IMG/VR virus record: IMGVR_UViG_3300008122_000023
Location: 1-32,846 of that record
DNA: 32,846 nt
DNA from: a virus
Strand: one strand, 5' to 3'
Part shown: in pieces, positions 15,896-23,341 of the stretch
Numbering within the stretch: position 1 is the first letter of the stretch
Layout: the number at the start of each line of letters is the position of its first letter
Position numbers and translations under genes: made by a program
Notes under the pieces: generated by a model
What the model saw: only the letters and a program-made list of their open reading frames with translations
What the model was told of the DNA's origin: nothing
Database searches by the model: none

Positions 15896-16558
15896 CTATG
15901 GATTTAAATAAATGACTTCACTAGAATATAAATCCCATGATTGAATTGCAGAATCCTTGATAAAACATTCTTTTAATTCGACTAAATCTTTAGCAAAGAC
16001 AAACCAACGAACATCAGTATTACTTAATCCAGTATCATCTTTTTTATACCAGCAATCACCATAAAAACGATCGTATAAATCAGGTTTATCGCAGCTACGT
16101 TGATATGCAGTTTGTGTAAAAATTAGACCATCTAAATAAACTTCTTTTTTCTTAATATCTTTTGAAGTGTGAAAAATTAAGTTATCATCTTTATCAATTA
16201 ATAAAGTAATTAATTTTAAATCATCTAAATTTTTATATTTACCTTTTAAATCAGTAAAATTATATTGCTTAATATAATCTGGAATCTGCGATGGAAAGAT
16301 ATGATCAATTCGATCAATTTGTGTATTAAACTTTTCATTATAAAAATCTAAATCATAATAGTAGACTAATACTTTTTTTACACTATCTTTAAAGTATTCG
16401 AATAATTCATTTAGATTTTTATTATCTTTTGTTCCTAAAAATTCTTGGAATTCCGCTTTTAAAATAACATGATATCCAGATAAATCATTAATATGACCAG
16501 CATCAAGCGGTCCATTATAATTTCTATCAATTTTTAATTTATAAACGTCAAGACCCAT
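15896..16558 (-). CDS. Hypothetical protein beginning MGLDVY, 220 aa
   Basis: The MGLDVYKL start resembles the MGLDMY opening of several uncharacterised phage proteins; function unknown. Central charged region, C-terminus rich in Trp/Tyr (GDCWYKKDD, DVRWFVF). AAGGAG eight bases upstream fixes the start at 16558. An upstream TTG (16603) would add 15 residues overlapping the previous gene and is rejected. Confidence 0.72.
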   Translation of the reverse strand: MGLDVYKLKIDRNYNGPLDAGHINDLSGYHVILKAEFQEFLGTKDNKNLNELFEYFKDSVKKVLVYYYDLDFYNEKFNTQIDRIDHIFPSQIPDYIKQYNFTDLKGKYKNLDDLKLITLLIDKDDNLIFHTSKDIKKKEVYLDGLIFTQTAYQRSCDKPDLYDRFYGDCWYKKDDTGLSNTDVRWFVFAKDLVELKECFIKDSAIQSWDLYSSEVIYLNP

Positions 16559-16766
16559 TAGAAGGCTCCTTATTTTTAAAATGATGAATAGCTTTATTAA
16601 CAACTTTAACTATTGTAATACCAGCATCACATTGTGCATCATAATAACCATCATTATATGATTGGTCGATTTCAGATTTCAGGTCATGCATTAAATCATT
16701 AATATAATCAATAGAATTATTAGGATCATCTAATAATGCTCGATGTATTTTATCTAAAATATGCAT
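16548..16766 (-). CDS. Hypothetical small protein, 72 aa
   Basis: Helical and acidic, with SYNDGYYDAQCDAG in the middle. Overlaps the MGLDVY gene by 11 bases. No family recognised. Confidence 0.65.
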   Translation of the reverse strand: MHILDKIHRALLDDPNNSIDYINDLMHDLKSEIDQSYNDGYYDAQCDAGITIVKVVNKAIHHFKNKEPSNGS

Positions 16767-16771
16767 AAATT

Positions 16772-17365
16772 TTATTCCATTGACGATCGAAGTGCTTTAA
16801 CTTCATTGATCATATTTTTATAATGTTTAACACGTTTATCACAATAGATAATCATAGCACTTTTAATATCGTTGATAAGAGTGTTTACATTTTGATCATC
16901 TTCAATTACGTAAATAATTTCACCCTTATAATTAAATCCAAGCTTATTATCATCACGATATAAAGCATATTGCAAATCTTCACTCACACTATAATATTCA
17001 TTATCATAAATGATTGGACTTTTTTTACAAATACTTCCATTTAACAATTTAATGATATATGGTACATATAAAGTTTCATGAGTTAATTCTTCAATAATAC
17101 TTTTATAAACGATCGCATCTTTACTATTATATTTTAAATTATTATTGCAGCGACGTAAAATAGACCTCATAATATGAGCCGGATTAAATACGTCTATTCC
17201 ACCATAATATACATTATCATTATATAAAAATATTTCGGCATCATCATCATCTTTTAGCTTAACGCTAAAATAATTATTTGCCGCTTTATAATAGTTATCA
17301 TTAACTTTTGAAAGCGGCATTGATTTAAATACGCTTTCATTTAATAATTTAATAAATTTGTGCAT
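16772..17365 (-). CDS. Internally duplicated hypothetical protein, 197 aa
   Basis: Two repeats of about 75 residues. The first starts FIKLLNESVFKSMPLS then DNYYKAANNYFSVKL; the second starts IIKLLNGSICKKSPIIYDN then EYYSVSEDLQYALY. Each continues through an Asp-rich turn and a Tyr-containing strand to a closing helix. This suggests a tandem-duplicated domain. AAGG nine bases upstream supports the start. Function unknown. Confidence 0.7.
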   Translation of the reverse strand: MHKFIKLLNESVFKSMPLSKVNDNYYKAANNYFSVKLKDDDDAEIFLYNDNVYYGGIDVFNPAHIMRSILRRCNNNLKYNSKDAIVYKSIIEELTHETLYVPYIIKLLNGSICKKSPIIYDNEYYSVSEDLQYALYRDDNKLGFNYKGEIIYVIEDDQNVNTLINDIKSAMIIYCDKRVKHYKNMINEVKALRSSME

Positions 17366-17367
17366 GA

Positions 17368-17856
17368 TTAATTACCTTTAAAAGATTTATCAATTTTAGA
17401 AAACTGTACTTGTTCCATAAAAGTTTCAGATTTAATCATACACGCCAAAATATTGACTGTTAAACAAATAAAGAATGCAATTAAACCAACAATTTCAGAT
17501 ACAGCCCAAATAAATGGTAATGATGATACGATTAGTAAAGATAACATTAAACCAATTTTAATACGAGCAAATGATTTTTTACGGAAGATACCATTTGATC
17601 GCAAAAATTTATCGATCGACTCTGCTTCCGCCATTTTGAAATTGTATTGATTTAAAATATAGTTGTACAAGTAATCGTATTTTTCGCTGTTTTTATACTT
17701 ACTAACTACAAATTTAAGATATTCGATATTGCCTTGAAGGAGGTATAGAGTAGCTTCAACATGCTTGCTATGAAGCACTACATTTTTCTGAACTTTTTCA
17801 GAATTTTTCTTAAGCAAAGAATTTGTTTGAATTAAATCAATTACATTAGTATTCAT
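17368..17856 (-). CDS. Membrane protein with N-terminal cytoplasmic helix, 162 aa
   Basis: About 100 residues of charged helix, then two membrane segments (IGLMLSLLIVSSLPFIWAV and VGLIAFFICLTVNILACMI) and a short basic tail. The AESIDKFLRSNGIF stretch before the first segment resembles KDKQINRYLFKHGFF in the 161-aa protein at 19915, which has the same layout, so they may be paralogues. First gene after the promoter at 17888-17916. Confidence 0.7.
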   Translation of the reverse strand: MNTNVIDLIQTNSLLKKNSEKVQKNVVLHSKHVEATLYLLQGNIEYLKFVVSKYKNSEKYDYLYNYILNQYNFKMAEAESIDKFLRSNGIFRKKSFARIKIGLMLSLLIVSSLPFIWAVSEIVGLIAFFICLTVNILACMIKSETFMEQVQFSKIDKSFKGN

Positions 17857-17887
17857 TATGGTTCACCCGTTGATGATTGATAAAATC

Positions 17888-17916
17888 ATAATACTATACT
17901 TTTATATTTGTGTATA
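17888..17916 (-). promoter_or_regulatory. Promoter TATACA-17-TATTAT
   Basis: On the minus strand, TATACA (17916-17911) and TATTAT (17893-17888), 17-base spacer. Confidence 0.7.
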
Positions 17917-17971
17917 CGTTTTTAAAAAGATTTTTGTTATTTTGTCATATTAAATATCTGTAATATATCTT

Positions 17972-18259
17972 ATGAATATTAACATGCTAAAATTTTTAAA
18001 AAATTTATTTATTGACAGTTTTGAATTTAAACCTGAACGATTTGAATCTATGTTTTTTGATGCATATAACATACAATATAAGAAGAAAGGATATATTGAT
18101 GAGCATTGGATCTATACGTCATTAGATTTAACGTATAAAGTTAATGGCAGTGAATGTATTGTTCTATTAAATGGAAAAGAGCGCTATACAATTGAATTCA
18201 TCCATAATATGAAATACAATGTAGAGACGCTCTTTTATAATATTAAAAAGTTTTATTAA
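17972..18259 (+). CDS. Lone plus-strand hypothetical protein, 95 aa
   Basis: No family recognised; a plausible alpha/beta protein (DEHWIYTSLDLTYKV, ECIVLLNGKERYTIEF). It is the only + gene inside a minus-strand block, divergent from the gene at 17368 and convergent with the kinase at 18256, overlapping its end by 4 bases. The ribosome site is poor and no clear promoter is visible; an alternative ATG lies four codons in. Confidence 0.55.
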   Translation: MNINMLKFLKNLFIDSFEFKPERFESMFFDAYNIQYKKKGYIDEHWIYTSLDLTYKVNGSECIVLLNGKERYTIEFIHNMKYNVETLFYNIKKFY

Positions 18260-18726
18260 TCGATAATGTAGTTAGGGTACTTATCTTTAACTTTTTCAAT
18301 AATTGTATTATACGCTTTGTGCATGGATCGCAAATTATTAATATCTGTTGGGGTGCTCCGATTAGCATTCCGGCGAATCGATTCCAAGAATGAAATTTCG
18401 CACAATTTAATATTAACAGTATATCCAAAATGCTCTAGCAAGCTTACAAAATTACGTACATATTTCATTCGCAAGTTAGTATCAGTAATAATAATATTTT
18501 TACCATTATTATGAGCTTCACGAATTAAATCAAATTGTTTCGCTGTTACCAGTTTTTCATTTTCTGCGGAATTGTTATATTCATTCCAGCCATTCACATT
18601 AAATATTTCGCGACGAATATTATCGCGGCAAATTTCAATATAAGAAGGGTCTTGTTCGATAATACTATCTGCAAAAGTGGATTTACCACTAGTAGGAATT
18701 CCGATTGTAACGATTGCTTTTTTCAT
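18256..18726 (-). CDS. Stand-alone P-loop polynucleotide 5'-kinase-like protein, 156 aa
   Basis: Kinase-only relative of the T4 Pnkp N-terminal domain: Walker A GIPTSGKST (K15), ICRDNIRREIF (D35, R38), IIITDTNLR, and a lid-like RRNANRS segment followed by LRSMHKAY. No phosphatase domain. GGAG eight bases upstream fixes the start at 18726; the longer reading from 18795 runs back into the preceding gene. The third Pnkp-like kinase domain in this window. Likely phosphorylates a 5'-OH nucleic acid end, but small-molecule substrates are possible. Confidence 0.85.
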   Translation of the reverse strand: MKKAIVTIGIPTSGKSTFADSIIEQDPSYIEICRDNIRREIFNVNGWNEYNNSAENEKLVTAKQFDLIREAHNNGKNIIITDTNLRMKYVRNFVSLLEHFGYTVNIKLCEISFLESIRRNANRSTPTDINNLRSMHKAYNTIIEKVKDKYPNYIID

Positions 18727-18730
18727 AATA

Positions 18731-18982
18731 TTATCTCCACACCACTTCTTCTTCATCAGTTGACCATAAACGACCTTCATAGGAAAATACTGCAATAAGA
18801 TTATTATCTACAGTAAGGTTACCATCTTTTTTCAATAAATCGTTTTGACTATTAATCCCGTTAGATTCACAGTACGCCTTAAATTCTTTCAATGCAATAT
18901 CAATTGAACTAACCTGTATTTTTTTCTTACCAATGGTTAATTTAACAATATTCTCTTTGAAAAATGTATCATATGCACTCAT
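18731..18982 (-). CDS. Hypothetical protein, 83 aa
   Basis: No family recognised. AAGG nine bases upstream; ends GRLWSTDEEEVVWR. Four bases separate it from the kinase start, so the two form one transcription unit under the promoter at 19011-19040. Confidence 0.7.
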   Translation of the reverse strand: MSAYDTFFKENIVKLTIGKKKIQVSSIDIALKEFKAYCESNGINSQNDLLKKDGNLTVDNNLIAVFSYEGRLWSTDEEEVVWR

Positions 18983-19010
18983 ATCAGTAGCCTTTTCATT
19001 TAACTAAATC

Positions 19011-19040
19011 ATTATATACATAGTTTATATAAAATGTATA
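19011..19040 (-). promoter_or_regulatory. Promoter TATACA-18-TATAAT
   Basis: On the minus strand, TATACA (19040-19035) and TATAAT (19016-19011), spacer 18, just after the terminator at 19053. Confidence 0.6.
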
Positions 19041-19052
19041 TGCATTTTTAAA

Positions 19053-19077
19053 AATAAAAGGACCAGTTGGTCCTTTT
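19053..19077 (-). terminator. Rho-independent terminator
   Basis: Stem AAAAGGACCA / TGGTCCTTTT plus a T tract on the minus strand, ending the 58-aa basic gene at 19095. Confidence 0.85.
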
Positions 19078-19094
19078 ATAATCAATTAGATTGA

Positions 19095-19271
19095 TTAGGT
19101 TGTTGCTTTATGCGCAGCGGTCATTGCGGCTTGACGCGCAATACGAGCTTCAGCATATTTCATGCTATGGCGACGTAATGATTTATCATTATCGTGCACA
19201 ACATCTTTTTTACTTACGCGTTTTTCAACTTTAGGTTCTTCAACTTTTTTAGCTTTAGCTTGTTTAGCCAT
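19095..19271 (-). CDS. Small basic Lys/Ala-rich protein, 58 aa
   Basis: MAKQAKAKKVEEPKVEKRVS then a basic, alanine-rich helix (EARIARQAAMTAAHK). GGAG seven bases upstream, its own promoter and its own terminator make a monocistronic unit. The composition suggests nucleic-acid or ribosome association (inference); no family recognised. Confidence 0.75.
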   Translation of the reverse strand: MAKQAKAKKVEEPKVEKRVSKKDVVHDNDKSLRRHSMKYAEARIARQAAMTAAHKATT

Positions 19272-19317
19272 TTGATAACTCCATATGTATCAAGGTTAAT
19301 TGTTTGTTTGTAAAATA

Positions 19318-19346
19318 AATATAACACATATTTTTATATTTGCATA
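19318..19346 (-). promoter_or_regulatory. Promoter TATGCA-17-TATATT
   Basis: On the minus strand, TATGCA (19346-19341) and TATATT (19323-19318), 17-base spacer, reading into the small basic protein. Confidence 0.5.
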
Positions 19347-19355
19347 TTTAAATTA

Positions 19356-19745
19356 TTACTTTTTGGCTGTTAATAAACCACTTAGAAATTTAACTAGCTC
19401 ATCCATGTTTTTAAAGATGATTTCGCCGTGGTCATTTGGTTTATTTGATTTACTGGCTGAAACATATGCTACCCATTGATCATTAATACCATTGGTTTTA
19501 AGTGGTTCAGGTAATAGATAACTTAATGTTTCAGCATCCCATAAATCTACAGTTTTTTTATCAATCATTGATAATAAATTGCTATTATGTTTATCTGAAA
19601 AATCTTCAAAACCTGGACGTAATAATAAAATTACATCTACTTCAGACTTTACATTATTTTCAAATGCATCTTTTAGAAGTTTTTCAACATCAATTTTTGA
19701 TAATGAAGAAACTAATTCTTTAGCTAATATGTTTAATAGTGACAT
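19356..19745 (-). CDS. Hypothetical protein, 129 aa
   Basis: No family recognised. Helical N-terminus, then VDVILLLRPGFEDF and a C-terminal helix. The start overlaps the upstream stop as TAATG. Confidence 0.7.
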   Translation of the reverse strand: MSLLNILAKELVSSLSKIDVEKLLKDAFENNVKSEVDVILLLRPGFEDFSDKHNSNLLSMIDKKTVDLWDAETLSYLLPEPLKTNGINDQWVAYVSASKSNKPNDHGEIIFKNMDELVKFLSGLLTAKK

Positions 19746-19918
19746 TATAATACCTTAATAATGCGTTTATGAGAAATTTCCATAATTTTATTTTTGGAAA
19801 TTTTAATCAATACGTTTTCTTTATTTGTTGAGCTTTGACCCAACACCTGACCGTTATGGATAATACCTAAAGCATCCTTTACGATTACATCATGATTTTT
19901 AAGCTTTTGAATATTCAT
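19745..19918 (-). CDS. Small SH3/KOW-like beta protein, 57 aa
   Basis: Reads MNIQKLKNHDVIVKDALGII, then HNGQVLGQS, VLIKIS and KRIIKVL, a strand-turn-strand pattern like a small SH3 barrel. Coupled on both sides: ATGA with the upstream membrane protein and TAATG with the downstream gene. Function unknown. Confidence 0.6.
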   Translation of the reverse strand: MNIQKLKNHDVIVKDALGIIHNGQVLGQSSTNKENVLIKISKNKIMEISHKRIIKVL

Positions 19919-20400
19919 TTTTTCACACGATAAAAATTATAATGCTCCGTTAAGTCAAATAATAATGTGACTGCAAACGTCGCAATAAACCATATTAATG
20001 CTGTAACTGAATTAAATGTTACAAACCCCATTAAAAGCGTACAAACCATTATAAAGAATGATACTGACGCGATAATGTACGCGCTAATTATAGCATATAC
20101 ATAAGCATCAAAGAAACCATGTTTAAACAAATATCGGTTTATTTGCTTATCTTTTAATAGATTTTCATTTACTTTATAAAAATTTTTGTTGATATATTTA
20201 AATAGCTGTGTTTTCTTTTCAAAATTAGATACACCAGAAAATTCGTTTTTAAATATATCCATATTATTTTCTAACAGTGCAATTAATTCTAACTTGTCTT
20301 TTTCAAGTTGAGTCTTTGCGTTTTTATAATCTTCGCGTAAAGACTCAATTTTTGCATTAGCTTTTACAAACTTTTCGCTGAATAAATCTTCATTTTTCAT
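19915..20400 (-). CDS. Membrane protein with N-terminal coiled coil, 161 aa
   Basis: Charged coiled-coil N-terminus (KIESLREDYKNAKTQLEKDK), then two membrane segments (AIISAYIIASVSFFIMVC and VTALIWFIATFAVTLLF) and a basic tail. Same architecture and a similar pre-membrane motif as the 162-aa protein at 17368. Function unknown. Confidence 0.7.
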   Translation of the reverse strand: MKNEDLFSEKFVKANAKIESLREDYKNAKTQLEKDKLELIALLENNMDIFKNEFSGVSNFEKKTQLFKYINKNFYKVNENLLKDKQINRYLFKHGFFDAYVYAIISAYIIASVSFFIMVCTLLMGFVTFNSVTALIWFIATFAVTLLFDLTEHYNFYRVKK

Positions 20401-20414
20401 TAGAGACGATTTCC

Positions 20415-20795
20415 TTATAATTTAAATTTGTTACAATTAATGGCATAACTATTTGCGACAGTATTATAATCAACAACAAATGATTTTTTAATATGCTTGG
20501 CGATACTTGGACATCCAATTTGATTAAAAATAGTTCCAGGAATTACTTTATCTACAAAATAAATTGTAGCTTTCCCACTATCGCTAAATTTAACATCCTT
20601 AATAGTAATTGTACGTCGAACAAAAGGTAATCTTTTACCCGCCATCTTATGAATTACTGATGGATCAATATTATGTTGTCGAGTTACAATATCATTTAAT
20701 GTGTTAACTCTATCAGATAACTGAATATTATTAAACATACTAATGACTGAAACTGGCACGCTAATAACAGCCGCCCACATAAATAAATTATCCAT
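20415..20795 (-). CDS. Membrane-anchored hypothetical protein, 126 aa
   Basis: One N-terminal membrane segment (LFMWAAVISVPVSVISMF, about residues 4-21) and a beta-rich soluble domain with two Cys (GCPS and INCNKFKL) that could form a disulfide outside the membrane. GGAG seven bases upstream. Overlaps the upstream gene by 8 bases. Confidence 0.7.
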   Translation of the reverse strand: MDNLFMWAAVISVPVSVISMFNNIQLSDRVNTLNDIVTRQHNIDPSVIHKMAGKRLPFVRRTITIKDVKFSDSGKATIYFVDKVIPGTIFNQIGCPSIAKHIKKSFVVDYNTVANSYAINCNKFKL

Positions 20796-20976
20796 TAGTC
20801 TTCTCCATTAGCATATTTTTTTCAATAGATTCGTCAATTTTGTTCATAATTTCAACATGATTACCGTTTGTGTTAATTTCAATATTAAAAAAATCGCGTA
20901 ACACCCAGTCATCACAATTATATAATTTCTCTAATAAAAAATTATATTTTTCAGCCGTATCGAATTGATTAGCCAT
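20788..20976 (-). CDS. Hypothetical small protein, 62 aa
   Basis: Helical and acidic, ending EKNMLMEKTNG. First gene of an operon behind a well-matched promoter (21006-21034). No family recognised. Confidence 0.65.
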   Translation of the reverse strand: MANQFDTAEKYNFLLEKLYNCDDWVLRDFFNIEINTNGNHVEIMNKIDESIEKNMLMEKTNG

Positions 20977-21005
20977 AAAAATACCATTTGTATAAAAAGT
21001 AATTT

Positions 21006-21034
21006 ATTATAACAACTAAATTTATATCTGTATA
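21006..21034 (-). promoter_or_regulatory. Promoter TATACA-17-TATAAT
   Basis: On the minus strand, TATACA (21034-21029) and TATAAT (21011-21006), exact 17-base spacer, one of the best copies of the window's shared motif. Confidence 0.75.
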
Positions 21035-21044
21035 TACATAAAAT

Positions 21045-21071
21045 TAAAAAAGAGCCCGAAGGCTCTTTTTT
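21045..21071 (-). terminator. Rho-independent terminator with UUCG tetraloop
   Basis: On the minus strand, AAAAAGAGCC-TTCG-GGCTCTTTTTT, the highly stable C(UUCG)G loop, directly after the PhoH stop. Confidence 0.9.
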
Positions 21072-21906
21072 ATAATCCCATTTTATGTTTAGTAATGAGA
21101 TATTTTCTTACTTTAGGGTTACGTAGACAGTCTTTAGGCTCATAGTTGATTACTTTATAATTTGGATTATTGCGGTAATTACTAACTTCGCCCTCTTCAT
21201 AGTTAGGATATAACATATTACTCATGTCATTAAATTCATCTTCATATTTGTTCATATTATCAAAAATACTAGCAAATTTTGCAAGACCTGATTGCTCGCG
21301 ATAACGGTGTAAATCAGTTTGTTTACCATCGCCACAAATAATAATTTTAGAAGTTGATGTAATACGAGTATAAACGGTATCTAACTCTTCATAGTCAAGG
21401 TTTTGTGCTTCATCCAATATTACAATAGCATTTTCAAGGTTAACGCCACGAAGATGTGAAGTTAAACGAAATTCAATTAAACCAACAGCTTTAAGATTAT
21501 CATAAGGATCCGCATATTTGAAAATATCTTTAACGATTTCGCGATACGGGTCTTCAAATGGAGCTTGCTTTTCTTCTAATTCACCCGGTAAATGTCCAAT
21601 TTTACGAGCTTCAACAGCAGAACGGATAATAATAACTTTTTTATAAATGCTACCTGGTGATAGAATTTCATAAAAAGCTTCTGATAAAGCCATTGAAGTT
21701 TTACCGCACCCAGCCGCACCTAATTGAAAGATAACATCAATTTTATCTTGATATGCATCTTTGAATCTTTGTTGGTTAATAGTTAATGGAACAAGTCGTC
21801 TTAAATCTTGAAGACTGAATTTTTTCTTAGTCCCTGATGTTGCGATTTGACGTTGGCTTTCTGGTGTTTCGTGCTCGGTGTTGAAGCGGTTAACTCGTTT
21901 TCCCAT
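21070..21906 (-). CDS. phoH: PhoH-like ATPase
   Basis: 278 aa. P-loop ATPase of the PhoH family: Walker A GAAGCGKT (63-70), IIIRSAVEARKIGHLPG (typical of PhoH), Walker B VILDEAQN (D165/E166) and the sensor-like GDGKQTD. PhoH proteins are common in large phages and are thought to act as RNA/DNA helicase-like ATPases; the phage role is unsettled. GAGG at SD distance supports the start at 21906, which makes the gene overlap the primase end by 106 bases in another frame. Confidence 0.92.
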   Translation of the reverse strand: MGKRVNRFNTEHETPESQRQIATSGTKKKFSLQDLRRLVPLTINQQRFKDAYQDKIDVIFQLGAAGCGKTSMALSEAFYEILSPGSIYKKVIIIRSAVEARKIGHLPGELEEKQAPFEDPYREIVKDIFKYADPYDNLKAVGLIEFRLTSHLRGVNLENAIVILDEAQNLDYEELDTVYTRITSTSKIIICGDGKQTDLHRYREQSGLAKFASIFDNMNKYEDEFNDMSNMLYPNYEEGEVSNYRNNPNYKVINYEPKDCLRNPKVRKYLITKHKMGL

Positions 21907-22991
21907 TGAATGGATCCTCGTTTCCTTTTTTGAGATGCTAAAAACATCTTAGCGTTTAAATCCGAATATGTGCACTTATGCAAATAAGCGGTTATATCAT
22001 CAACGGTTTTATTCTTATTACGAGCATACTGGTTGATATCTTTCGAACCATCCATTTCAATATCATATAAAACCACTGAGTATCCTTGATCTATAATGTC
22101 TGTTAATAACTTATAAATCACATCATTTGTTTTATAATCATTGTCAAAAACGACAACTACTTTTTTATTTATCTCTTTAATTTTAGCCAACTTTTGCATA
22201 ATTGATGCACCAGATGCAGCTACAGCATTACGACAAAACATCGAATCGAACGCCCCTTCGAAAACATAAACATTATCTTCACTATTAATGTTTTCGAGGT
22301 TATATATATGTTCATAATTTTCAATAATATCATAAGTAAAATAACGCATCTTAGATGATTCATCGATATTACGAACTTGGAAACACTGTAAAATACCTGA
22401 TTTATCAAAATATGGAATTATAATTCCAGCTATTGCAGGTACTGTTTTTATATTATATGCACTAATATGGCGAACCACATTTTTTAAGTTATCAACATAA
22501 TATAATTTTTCCATTCTTTCTTTTGGAATCTTTCTATCTACAATGTATTTATAGCCCGGATTTTCCTCATTTAATTGAGATAGCGGAGTTAATTCTTTTA
22601 AAATACGGCTATTCAATAAAAGGTCGGCTACATTTACTTGCTTAAGATTTTCAAATGATTCAGCTTCATTTTTATTTTTTTTAATAATTACCTTATCATC
22701 TGATTTATTTTCAGTAAAATATTCAAAACGATATTCTTCATATAATGCAGGTGATAAGAAATTAATAATATTTGATAAACTAACATTAATGGCACAGTTA
22801 TGACATTTATACCGCCATCTTCCCTGGGATGATACATAAAAATATCCACGCGCTTTTAATAATGATTTTTGTGAATCACCACAATATGGGCAACGACAGT
22901 TATATGTGTTATTCCCAACATCTTTAAATCGATCTAAATACATACCAAGTTGCTTAATATATTTTTCATCGATAAATGTAAAGGTTGTCAA
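21801..22991 (-). CDS. DNA primase with zinc finger and TOPRIM domain
   Basis: DnaG/T4 gp61-type primase, 396 aa. The zinc-binding domain has C34, C37 (CPYC) and C63, C66 (CHNC). The TOPRIM domain has the acidic motif VFEGAFDSM (E245) and VVVVFDND (D283, D285). Makes RNA primers at the replication fork, normally with a DnaB-type helicase not in this window. The start is uncertain: TTG at 22991 has AAGGTGA at ideal distance, while a GTG at 23000 would lie on that site. The last ~35 residues are encoded inside the 5' end of phoH. Confidence 0.88.
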   Translation of the reverse strand: MTTFTFIDEKYIKQLGMYLDRFKDVGNNTYNCRCPYCGDSQKSLLKARGYFYVSSQGRWRYKCHNCAINVSLSNIINFLSPALYEEYRFEYFTENKSDDKVIIKKNKNEAESFENLKQVNVADLLLNSRILKELTPLSQLNEENPGYKYIVDRKIPKERMEKLYYVDNLKNVVRHISAYNIKTVPAIAGIIIPYFDKSGILQCFQVRNIDESSKMRYFTYDIIENYEHIYNLENINSEDNVYVFEGAFDSMFCRNAVAASGASIMQKLAKIKEINKKVVVVFDNDYKTNDVIYKLLTDIIDQGYSVVLYDIEMDGSKDINQYARNKNKTVDDITAYLHKCTYSDLNAKMFLASQKRKRGSIQWENELTASTPSTKHQKANVKSQHQGLRKNSVFKI

Positions 22992-23093
22992 TTTAATCAC
23001 CTTGCAAATATGATATATTTATTTTAAACCTATTTTAGTTAAATAAAAACATATATATTATATTTTTTAAAAATAAAAACAAGGAAATAGTTT

Positions 23094-23321
23094 ATGAGTA
23101 TTAAAAAACCATCTTACGTTAATGGTGACGATGTTATAGCAACTAAATCTGGTTGGTGTTATACTCCAAATCATAATGAAGTGTTAGTAGCAATACCGCA
23201 TTTAGATAAACGTTTAGATCAACCTGATGCACCAGAAGTAACAGAGCCTGAACCTGAACCAGAACCAGAAACAGAAGAGCCGGTTACTGATCCAGAATCT
23301 GATCCAGAAACTAGTGAATAA
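23094..23321 (+). CDS. Small protein with acidic Pro/Glu tail, 75 aa
   Basis: Residues 1-43 share a pattern with the N-terminus of the protein at 24011 (KKP..V, I.AT..GW, EVL..IP.L..RL). Residues ~48-75 are a low-complexity tail of EP repeats and acidic residues. AAGGA eight bases upstream. Starts the virion-type island, so probably a structural or structure-associated protein (inference). Confidence 0.75.
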   Translation: MSIKKPSYVNGDDVIATKSGWCYTPNHNEVLVAIPHLDKRLDQPDAPEVTEPEPEPEPETEEPVTDPESDPETSE

Positions 23322-23341
23322 CATAAAGGAAAATTAAAATA

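Noticed and set aside
18535-18798. Plus-strand ORF of 87 codons
   Set aside because: Antisense to the kinase (P-loop region) and the 83-aa gene; no independent signals.
23220-23315. Repeat array or CRISPR-like repeat in the EP-rich region
   Set aside because: The repetition is codon-level (Glu-Pro runs) inside a coding tail; no spaced direct repeats.
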